NCBI GenBank assembly: GCA_014378185.1
Contig: JACMOE010000211.1
Location: forward strand, 1 to 7,281
Source: Gemmatimonadaceae bacterium
Lineage (GTDB): Bacteria > Gemmatimonadota > Gemmatimonadetes > Gemmatimonadales > Gemmatimonadaceae
Direction: 5' to 3'
DNA length: 7,281 nt
In this document: positions 1 through 4,912 of the stretch, in pieces
How the letters are laid out: each line of letters opens with the position of its first letter
How positions within the stretch are numbered: the stretch's first letter is position 1
Translations under genes and position numbers: made by a program
Notes under the pieces: generated by a model
What the model saw: only the letters and a program-made list of their open reading frames with translations
Database searches by the model: none
Told to the model about the DNA's origin: nothing

Positions 1-491
1 CGCGATCCGGAAATGCCGGCGTGCTTCTCGACGTGATCGTACCACGGCGCAATGTCCGCGTACCGAATGGGCCAATCGACACCGACCCCTTCCTTCGCGT
101 TGGCCGCGAAGTCGAAGTCGCTGTGGCGGTAGCTCTGCCGTCCCCACGTCAGCGAGCGGCCGCCCACCTGGTATCCACGATACCAGTCGAATCGCTTGAC
201 CTCGGTGTACGGCGACTCCTTGTCATTCACCCAGAAGGAGAGGTTTTTCTCGTTGAGCGGGTAGTCCCGCTTCAGCACCTGATATTCCTCTTCCATGGCC
301 TTCGTGCGGCCGCCCCGGTGCAGGTATTCCCAGGGCGCTTTCGTCGCGTTGACGTAGTCCTTGATGTGTTCGACGTTCCGTCCGCGCTCGAGCATCAGGA
401 CACGAAGACCCTTCTCCGTGAGTTCCTTTGCCGCCCAACCGCCCGAAATGCCGGACCCCACCACGATCGCGTCGTAGGTTGCAGACTGCAC
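1..491 (-). CDS. GMC-family FAD-dependent oxidoreductase, N-terminal part (truncated by window edge)
   Basis: Read on the minus strand from a GTG at 491, this frame is open to the window edge and gives 163 residues. The N-terminus is an FAD-binding Rossmann motif (VVGSGISGG, GxGxxG at residues 12-17), with the strand-end acid of VLMLERG at E35. A second GMC hallmark, GGRSLTWGRQSYR, lies at about 110-122. Enzymes of this family oxidise sugars, sugar alcohols or similar alcohols, and bacterial members often work with a small gluconate-dehydrogenase-type subunit; none is visible here. No signal peptide precedes the Rossmann fold, so the protein is cytoplasmic or exported by a partner. The start is supported by AGGAGG six bases upstream. 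The catalytic C-terminal half lies outside the window, so the substrate cannot be judged. It is divergent from the lysR gene and shares its control region, suggesting LysR control. Family call is confident. Confidence 0.92.
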   Translation of the reverse strand, partial: MQSATYDAIVVGSGISGGWAAKELTEKGLRVLMLERGRNVEHIKDYVNATKAPWEYLHRGGRTKAMEEEYQVLKRDYPLNEKNLSFWVNDKESPYTEVKRFDWYRGYQVGGRSLTWGRQSYRHSDFDFAANAKEGVGVDWPIRYADIAPWYDHVEKHAGISGS

Positions 492-497
492 CAGATC

Positions 498-504
498 CCT
501 CCTT
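498..504 (-). promoter_or_regulatory. Ribosome binding site of the GMC oxidoreductase gene
   Basis: The minus strand reads AAGGAGG here, six bases before the GTG at 491. This near-perfect Shine-Dalgarno sequence fixes a GTG start placed five residues before the Rossmann-fold beta strand. Confidence 0.75.
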
Positions 505-578
505 GTACGTTACGCAGGTCGGTGGTCGGCCCACCGTGCGCGCGAATATGGCTTCGTGTCGGACAATTTGCGAGTGGA

Positions 579-584
579 TATAAT
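579..584 (+). promoter_or_regulatory. Possible -10 element (TATAAT) for lysR; overlapping TATTAT on the minus strand could serve the GMC gene
   Basis: A perfect TATAAT sits in the divergent intergenic region, but no convincing -35 hexamer lies 16-19 bases upstream on the plus strand. If used for lysR, transcription would start near 591 and the LysR box at 615-635 would lie just downstream, a position suited to autorepression. On the opposite strand the same bases offer TATTAT (585-580), also without a -35. That would put the LysR box centre about 52 bases upstream of the GMC transcript start, compatible with an activator-dependent promoter. Both readings are inference. Confidence 0.35.
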
Positions 585-614
585 AGGACCCGTCGTCCAT
601 CACGCTGGCGCAGG

Positions 615-635
615 ACGATACCGGCGCGGTATCGT
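615..635. promoter_or_regulatory. LysR-type operator: perfect inverted repeat containing ATAC-N7-GTAT
   Basis: Nine-base arms ACGATACCG and CGGTATCGT flank a 3-base centre. The core at 618-632 matches ATAC-N7-GTAT exactly, the box known for BenM and CatM, and also satisfies the general LysR rule T-N11-A (T619, A631). It lies between two divergent genes, one of which encodes a LysR regulator of the related HcaR/BenM-like subgroup, the classic arrangement for such a site. The core shares 12 of 15 bases with the only other perfect match in the window, at 3695-3709. Binding itself is inferred. Confidence 0.75.
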
Positions 636-679
636 GAGCGAGGTGGTCGGTCTCGGACTCAACCGTTGGAGACTCACGC

Positions 680-1594
680 GTGGAACTGCGGCACCTTCGG
701 TATTTCGTGGCAGTGGCGGAAGAGCTGCATTTCGGCCGGGCTGCCGCGCGGCTCAACATCGCCCAGCCACCGCTGAGCCGGCAGATTCGTGATCTCGAGC
801 GCGAAATTGGTGTCGTGCTGTTCGAGCGTACGACCCGCGGCGCGGAGCTCACCGTTGCGGGCTCTGCATTTCTCTCCGAGGCTCGACTCACCCTCGCACA
901 GGCGGAGCGCGCACAACGCACGGCGCAGCGTGCGGCGCGTGGCGAAACAGGACGGCTACGCGTGGGCTTTGTCGAAGCGGCCACCCACTCAGGCGTACTG
1001 CCCAGCGTGTTGAGCTTCTTTCGCATGCACCTGCCGAGCATCGGCTTGTCGCTGTTCGAGATGGATGCGCTGCAGCAATCGGAAGCACTCCGCGATGGGC
1101 GCGTGGACGTCGGCCTCCTTCACAGTCCGCCCCTCGACGCGGACCGATGGCTTCGTGTGGAGCACGTGCACACCGACCCCATGATCCTGGCTGTGCCGGA
1201 TACGCACCGCCTTGCCGGTCGCGCCCGATTTTTACTGGCCGACCTTTCCGCGGAATCGTTCGCGCTCTTTCCGCGCGGCGGCGCGCCCGCGATGTATGAC
1301 GGCACCATCGCGCGCTGCCGCGCCGCCGGCTTCAGCCCCCGCGTGGTGCAGGAGGCCGCCGGATGGCATACGCTGGTGAGCCTCGTGGGCGCGGGCGTGG
1401 GCGTCGCGTTCATTCCGCGCTCCCTGCGGCGGTTCAAGCAGGAGGGCGTAGCCTACCGGACGGTCCAGGACCTGGACGTGAACGTGGACCTGTCCGCGGT
1501 GTGGAAGCGCGGTGACCGCTCGCCCGTCCGCGAGCGCTTCGTCACCACTCTCCGGGCAGTGGGAAAGACGCGTCCCAGGACCTCGACAACCTAG
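680..1594 (+). CDS. LysR-family transcriptional regulator (HcaR/BenM/CatM-like subgroup)
   Basis: The 304-residue length is typical of LysR proteins. The N-terminal winged helix-turn-helix (about residues 1-60) is textbook: MELRHLRYFVAVAEELHFGR, then AQPPLSRQIRDLE at 28-40 and LFERTTRG at 47-54. A linker helix follows (to about 88), then the periplasmic-binding-protein-like effector domain from GRLRVGF onward to about 295. The first residues match those I recall for E. coli HcaR and resemble BenM/CatM, regulators that sense aromatic compounds. The ligand here is unknown and need not be aromatic. The GTG start is supported by GGAGA at 668-672, seven bases upstream. It is divergent from the GMC oxidoreductase gene with an ATAC-N7-GTAT palindrome between them, and a second such box lies before the HAD-MFS pair, so both are candidate targets. 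Its stop is 3 bases from the stop of the convergent MFS gene. Confidence 0.95.
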   Translation: MELRHLRYFVAVAEELHFGRAAARLNIAQPPLSRQIRDLEREIGVVLFERTTRGAELTVAGSAFLSEARLTLAQAERAQRTAQRAARGETGRLRVGFVEAATHSGVLPSVLSFFRMHLPSIGLSLFEMDALQQSEALRDGRVDVGLLHSPPLDADRWLRVEHVHTDPMILAVPDTHRLAGRARFLLADLSAESFALFPRGGAPAMYDGTIARCRAAGFSPRVVQEAAGWHTLVSLVGAGVGVAFIPRSLRRFKQEGVAYRTVQDLDVNVDLSAVWKRGDRSPVRERFVTTLRAVGKTRPRTSTT

Positions 1595-1597
1595 CTG

Positions 1598-2800
1598 TCA
1601 GGCCGCGGTATGACTGCCCACAGGCTGACGATTCGCGACGACGTCACTCGTCGCGCTCGGCCGCCAGTGACCACCTACGGCGCGAGCCAGCAGCAGGACG
1701 AGCGCGCTGGTCACGATCACCAGCGCGAGCCCGCCCCGGAGCGAGGCCACATTGGCGACAGCCCCGATCAGCGGCGGGCCGGCAAGCAGGCCGGAGTAGC
1801 CGCACATGGAGACCATCGCGATGGACGCGCCGGGCACGAGGCCGGGTGTCCGGGCTGCCGCGCTCAGGACGATGGGGAAGATGATGGAAAGCCCTGCTCC
1901 CACCGCTCCAATGCCCAACACCACCGGCAGCCAGTGCGACGACGCAAGTGCGGACGCTACGCCGAGCATCGCGAGCGCCCCGCCCAGGCGCGTGAGGCGC
2001 ACGGCGCCCAGCTTCAGGGTGAGGGTATCCCCAACGGCCCGGCCCAGCGTCATCATGAGTGAGAACGCGGCAAATCCGGCCGCGGCCGTCCCCGGTCCCG
2101 TGCCCATGACGTTGCGCAGGTAGACAGCACTCCAGTTCATCATCGCGCCCTCGCCGAACAGCACGCAGAAGGCGAGGATGCCCAGCGGGAGCAGCACGTG
2201 CAGCTTTCCACGCGACGATGGGCGATCCGGTGCCGCGTCAGTGTGCGCGGGCAGCATGCCGAGCATCACGACGCTCGCTCCAACAGCAATGGCGAGCCCC
2301 ACTCCCGTGAGGTGCGCCGAAGGATCGATGCCCTCGGCGGCGACTCGGCCGCCGATCATCGCCCCGACGAGGCCACCGAAGCTGTAAAACGCGTGCACGC
2401 GACCCATGATGGGTTCCGCATACCGTTGCTGCACGGCAGCTGCCTGCGCGTTCATCGCCACGTCGAGCACGCCGTTGGCCAGCCCCACCGCCACGAGCGC
2501 CGCCACGAGCAGCACAAAGCTCGGCGCCCGCGCTGGCAGGACGAGCGCGAGCGCAAAGGCGAGGGCCGCGACCCACGTGACCGGCCGGCTGCCGTGCTTC
2601 GCCACCAGGTGACCGGCCACTGGCATGGCGACGATGGCGCCAGCCGAAACACCCAGGAGCGCGAGTCCGAGCCGGCCATCGCTCAGCCCGAGCGCGGACT
2701 GCACGGCGGGAATGCGGACGGCCCAGTTGGCCGTGCCCGCTCCGGTGAGGAAGAAGACGGCAGACACCGCCCACCGTGCCACACGCGTGTCACGCGTCAC
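1598..2800 (-). CDS. Major facilitator superfamily transporter, YbjJ/MosC-like
   Basis: 400 residues with about 12 hydrophobic segments arranged as two six-helix halves around a hydrophilic loop near 186-200 (TDAAPDRPSSRGK). The opening FFLTGAGTANWAVRIPAVQ (17-35), the HAFYSFGGLVGAMIGG stretch (136-151) and FGEGAMMNWSAVYL (215-228) resemble E. coli YbjJ and the MosC-like branch, whose substrates are not firmly known. Direction of transport cannot be read from sequence. The start is a GTG one codon after the amber stop of the HAD gene and in the same frame; an alternative GTG lies at codon 7. There is no good Shine-Dalgarno sequence, so translation is probably coupled to the HAD gene. The C-terminal 25 residues are polar and probably cytoplasmic. 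In E. coli, ybjJ is also adjacent to a HAD phosphatase gene (ybjI), as I recall. Confidence 0.9.
   Translation of the reverse strand: MTRDTRVARWAVSAVFFLTGAGTANWAVRIPAVQSALGLSDGRLGLALLGVSAGAIVAMPVAGHLVAKHGSRPVTWVAALAFALALVLPARAPSFVLLVAALVAVGLANGVLDVAMNAQAAAVQQRYAEPIMGRVHAFYSFGGLVGAMIGGRVAAEGIDPSAHLTGVGLAIAVGASVVMLGMLPAHTDAAPDRPSSRGKLHVLLPLGILAFCVLFGEGAMMNWSAVYLRNVMGTGPGTAAAGFAAFSLMMTLGRAVGDTLTLKLGAVRLTRLGGALAMLGVASALASSHWLPVVLGIGAVGAGLSIIFPIVLSAAARTPGLVPGASIAMVSMCGYSGLLAGPPLIGAVANVASLRGGLALVIVTSALVLLLARAVGGHWRPSATSDVVANRQPVGSHTAA
1634..1655. terminator. Inverted repeat at the lysR/MFS convergent junction, possible bidirectional transcript end
   Basis: Eight-base arms CGCGACGA and TCGTCGCG with a 6-base loop lie 40 bases beyond the lysR stop, inside the last codons of the MFS gene. 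There is no T-run on either side, so this is not a standard intrinsic terminator. It could be a pause or 3'-end-stabilising stem, because the 3-base gap between the converging genes leaves no room for a terminator outside coding sequence. The GC-rich stem may also be chance. Confidence 0.25.
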
Positions 2801-2803
2801 GCG

Positions 2804-3622
2804 CTACGCCGCAACCACGAGCGGTGGCGCATCGGGGTCCGGGTTCGTGCGAATGGTCACCCAGTCGGTGCGCACCCGATCCCATTCCTGAATGACGAGC
2901 GAATGACGGTCGAAGAACTGGCGGATCTGTGTTGGGTCGAGCTTCACGATCTCTTCGAGGATGGGCACCATCACGCTCAGGGCGTCCTCGCTGATGACCG
3001 TGCGGCGAGCCACTTCGGTGATGTGGCGAGCCTGCGAGACGGCGATCGTCAGCCCTTCCCCGCGATTCACGTGCAGCATCACGTGCAGGTCGGAGCTGCC
3101 GTCGCCCACGTAGACCACACGCTCGCGTGGCACGCCCAGCTCCGTGCGAAGCTGCTCGAGGGCGCTCACCTTGCCGTAGCCGGCGGCTACACTGTTCACG
3201 GACGCAATCTCCCCGGTCTGTCCATCATAGCCAAGGCGCGTGCCGATGATGTGGCTGGGCGGAACGATGCCCTCGAGCGCCGCCAGCACAATCTCCTCCG
3301 GGGCGGCGGACACGACGTAGAACTCGAAGCGATATCCGTCAATGCCGTTGCGCAACATCTCCGGCAGGCGCTCGATGTTGCTCTTGAGGCGGATGTTCCG
3401 GCCGGCCTCGGCCAAGTCCTCGCGGCGCACGCGACGATACTCGGGGTCGTGCCGCAGGAGGTACGTGAGTTCGGCGCCGGCCTGCACGAGGTTCAATCGC
3501 GACAAGCCTGCCACCTTCTCGTCGAATCCGGAAATGCCGAGCATCTCGCTCAGGAGTCGCCCCGAATCATTGAAGCTCAGCGTCTGGTCGAAATCGCTGA
3601 CGAACAGGAACTGTCTGGTCAT
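2804..3622 (-). CDS. HAD-superfamily phosphatase (class I, SerB/MtnX-like)
   Basis: 272 residues with all four HAD motifs. Motif I is SDFDQT with nucleophile D10 and acid/base D12. Motif II is S105 in YVVSAAP. The motif III lysine is probably K151 in GYGKVSAL, and motif IV is GDGSSD at 173-178. About 90 residues, mostly helical, lie between motifs I and II, fitting a C1 cap. Such enzymes remove phosphate from small phosphorylated metabolites in the cytoplasm; the substrate is unknown. The ATG at 3622 is preferred over one 57 bases upstream because GAGG lies six bases before it and it starts right before the first beta strand. The upstream start would add an uncharacteristic tail and lies inside the apparent promoter. 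It is followed after 3 bases, in the same frame, by the MFS gene. It is separated from the kinase gene by 104 bases holding a terminator-like repeat and a LysR box, so it probably has its own promoter. Confidence 0.9.
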   Translation of the reverse strand: MTRQFLFVSDFDQTLSFNDSGRLLSEMLGISGFDEKVAGLSRLNLVQAGAELTYLLRHDPEYRRVRREDLAEAGRNIRLKSNIERLPEMLRNGIDGYRFEFYVVSAAPEEIVLAALEGIVPPSHIIGTRLGYDGQTGEIASVNSVAAGYGKVSALEQLRTELGVPRERVVYVGDGSSDLHVMLHVNRGEGLTIAVSQARHITEVARRTVISEDALSVMVPILEEIVKLDPTQIRQFFDRHSLVIQEWDRVRTDWVTIRTNPDPDAPPLVVAA

Positions 3623-3625
3623 GGG

Positions 3626-3632
3626 CCACCTC
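3626..3632 (-). promoter_or_regulatory. Ribosome binding site deciding the HAD phosphatase start
   Basis: The minus strand reads GAGGTGG just upstream of ATG 3622, with six bases between GAGG and the start codon. No comparable sequence supports the longer start at 3679. Confidence 0.6.
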
Positions 3633-3644
3633 ACGGCTCCACGG

Positions 3645-3674
3645 ATGTTACGCGAGGGCCGCAGCCACGTCCAA
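3645..3674 (-). promoter_or_regulatory. Candidate promoter of the HAD-MFS unit
   Basis: On the minus strand a weak -35-like TTGGAC (3674-3669) is followed after 18 bases by a -10-like TAACAT (3650-3645). Transcription would start near 3638, giving a short leader with the ribosome binding site. Both hexamers are poor, as expected for an activator-dependent promoter, and the LysR box at 3695-3709 would be centred about 64 bases upstream of the start. This is a by-eye match and the start site is a guess. Confidence 0.35.
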
Positions 3675-3677
3675 GAC

Positions 3678-3716
3678 AAAAAGAGTCGCGAGCCATACCG
3701 GGAAGGTATTGCTCGC
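3678..3716 (-). terminator. Likely intrinsic terminator of the symporter-kinase operon
   Basis: Ten bases after the kinase stop, the minus strand forms a 12-base-pair stem with one A-G mismatch (arms 3716-3705 and 3699-3688) and a 5-base loop TTCCC. A run of five T at 3682-3678 follows. The five bases GACTC between stem and T-run make it less than ideal, so termination may be partial. The inner part of the stem is also a perfect ATAC-N7-GTAT LysR box. Confidence 0.55.
3695..3709. promoter_or_regulatory. Second LysR-type box ATAC-N7-GTAT, before the HAD-MFS unit
   Basis: Read on the plus strand, ATAC (3695-3698), seven bases, GTAT (3706-3709). It is identical in 12 of 15 positions to the box at 618-632 (both begin ATACCGG and end GGTAT), and these are the only two perfect matches I found in the window. 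Its position about 64 bases upstream of the guessed HAD promoter start fits a LysR recognition site. It is embedded in the terminator-like stem, so the symmetry could be explained by either role. Confidence 0.5.
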
Positions 3717-3726
3717 TCGTCGCCCG

Positions 3727-4665
3727 TCAGGTCCGTCCGCGCTTTCTGGGAAGACGCGCAGCAGGCGGCGATGGAGGGGCTGCAGCGTCCTGGTCCGTGG
3801 GGACGGCGCCATACTGCGTCACCACGTAGGCCCCGATCAGGTTAGCGTGCTCCAGCGCGGCGCCTGGCGTCATCTTGGTGAGCAATCCGACGAGCAGTAC
3901 CGCGAGAAACGCATCCCCTGCGCCAACGGTGTCCCGGACCTCCACTTCAAAGCCGTCCTGTTCGTTCCACGACCCTTCGTGCAGGAGCGAAGCGCCCTGG
4001 TCGCCTCGCGTGACGCATACCGTGGCGCAGCCGAACTGCTCGGCGATGGCGGTAGCTCCTTCCCGGATGCCGGAAGGCAGGCCGAACCATGCGGCCAGCT
4101 GGTGCAGCTCCTGTTCGCTCATCTTCACCATGTCCGCCCGCTGCAAGGAGCGGCGTACTACCTCGCGATCGTCGAACGGCGGGCGAAGATTGACGTCGAA
4201 CACCATGAGTGCGTTGCTCTTCCACAATTGCTCGATGGTAGCGCGGCTCACCGCCTGTCGCTGCGCCAGGCTGCCGAACACGATGGCCCGCGCCGCGGCG
4301 GCTCGCTTCAGCAATGCCTCCGAGCTGGCAATTGCGTCCCACGCCGCCGGCGCCACGATGTCGAAAGTGGGAACGCCGTTACCGTCGAGCGTGACAGACA
4401 CGAAACCCGTGGGGAGCCGCTCGTCAACCTGGATCAGGTCGACCGTGACACCAAAGCGCGACGCGCGCGCCACGATTTCCGATCCCAACCGATCGTCACC
4501 GATGCGGCTCACCATCGCCGCCGGCATGCCGGCCGCGCGCAGATGGCACGCCACGTTGAACGGCGCCCCGCCCAGGAACAGTCCCGACGGGAGCGAGTCC
4601 CACAAGACTTCACCAACGCACAGGATCTCCGACGGGGCCGCCGGTGCTACGGAGGACTTGGCCAT
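3727..4665 (-). CDS. PfkB/ribokinase-family carbohydrate kinase, fructokinase-like
   Basis: 312 residues with the full PfkB fold. The N-terminal glycine-rich substrate motif LGGAPFNVACHLRAAG is at 31-46, FDVNLRPPF at 156-164, TRGDQGA at 219-225, and the signature DTVGAGDAF at 245-253 carries the anion hole and catalytic base D251. The family phosphorylates sugars or nucleosides with ATP in the cytoplasm. GGAPFNVA and FDVNLRP favour a fructokinase-like sugar kinase, but the substrate cannot be fixed. The last 24 residues are an Ala/Pro-rich, basic tail beyond the fold. It lies 22 bases after the two-helix protein in the symporter operon and so probably traps the imported substrate. The ATG follows directly on an in-frame TGA. 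There is no free Shine-Dalgarno: the only GAGGGG lies about 18 bases upstream and mostly inside a hairpin. Probably the last gene of its operon. Confidence 0.92.
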   Translation of the reverse strand: MAKSSVAPAAPSEILCVGEVLWDSLPSGLFLGGAPFNVACHLRAAGMPAAMVSRIGDDRLGSEIVARASRFGVTVDLIQVDERLPTGFVSVTLDGNGVPTFDIVAPAAWDAIASSEALLKRAAAARAIVFGSLAQRQAVSRATIEQLWKSNALMVFDVNLRPPFDDREVVRRSLQRADMVKMSEQELHQLAAWFGLPSGIREGATAIAEQFGCATVCVTRGDQGASLLHEGSWNEQDGFEVEVRDTVGAGDAFLAVLLVGLLTKMTPGAALEHANLIGAYVVTQYGAVPTDQDAAAPPSPPAARLPRKRGRT

Positions 4666-4669
4666 TCAC

Positions 4670-4686
4670 GGGCGTCGGCGACGCCC
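4670..4686 (-). promoter_or_regulatory. Hairpin in the gap before the kinase gene
   Basis: Perfect seven-base arms GGGCGTC and GACGCCC with a 3-base loop fill the gap between the stop of the two-helix protein (4688) and the kinase ATG (4665). The stem includes most of the only Shine-Dalgarno-like sequence (GAGGGG at 4689-4684). It has no following T-run, so it is not a terminator. It could lower kinase translation or mark an mRNA processing point; both are inference. Confidence 0.35.
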
Positions 4687-4687
4687 C

Positions 4688-4909
4688 TCAGGTCACCGAC
4701 CGCGACGCGCGCGGACGCGCGATCAGCAGCATGAAGATCCCGAACACCAGCATCACGACGCCCCACCACATGTTGATCTGGCCGCCTTTCGTGAACGCCG
4801 CCGTGGTGGCTGCGGGCTCGAGGAAACCGTAAACGGTCAGCAGCACTCCCAGCAGCGTGAACAGCAGCCCAATCGGGACGCGCACATCGAGGTCGCCAGT
4901 TGCACTCAT
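4688..4909 (-). CDS. Small two-helix membrane protein, likely symporter companion
   Basis: 73 residues that I cannot assign to a named family. Two hydrophobic helices are clear: about 12-30 (PIGLLFTLLGVLLTVYGFL) and about 47-64, which begins with MWWG and continues VVMLVFGIFMLLI. The loop between them carries a single Lys (K41), and the C-terminal RPRASRS is basic, so both termini are probably cytoplasmic with a short outside loop. It starts one codon after the stop of the symporter and in the same frame (TGA, CCG, ATG), with no Shine-Dalgarno of its own, so translation is probably coupled. This placement suggests an accessory subunit of the symporter, comparable in arrangement, not in sequence, to the small subunits encoded beside some acetate-type symporters. 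The clean hydrophobic pattern and tight spacing make it a real gene rather than a chance frame. Confidence 0.8.
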   Translation of the reverse strand: MSATGDLDVRVPIGLLFTLLGVLLTVYGFLEPAATTAAFTKGGQINMWWGVVMLVFGIFMLLIARPRASRSVT

Positions 4910-4912
4910 CGG

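Noticed and set aside
520..536. Six-base inverted repeat CGGTGG/CCACCG upstream of the GMC gene, considered as an operator or leader stem
   Set aside because: Short and GC-rich, likely by chance. It matches no known box and is not repeated elsewhere in the window.
223..1041. 272-residue minus-strand open frame over the start of lysR
   Set aside because: It crosses the divergent control region and is antisense to the unmistakable LysR DNA-binding domain. At its far end it is a shifted frame of the GMC gene.
2781..2800. ACACGCGTGT palindrome and repeated ACGCGT near the MFS start
   Set aside because: It lies within coding sequence (Thr-Arg codons), too short to claim a function, and there is no matching copy at other starts.
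3623..3679. N-terminal extension of the HAD protein from an upstream ATG at 3679
   Set aside because: The 19 extra residues overlap the apparent promoter. The ATG at 3622 has a ribosome binding site and lies directly before the catalytic motif.
2198..3829. 543-residue open frame on the plus strand
   Set aside because: It runs antisense across the MFS, HAD and kinase genes, whose protein motifs are clear. Its composition (His/Arg/Gln-rich, no motif) is typical of shadow frames in GC-rich DNA.
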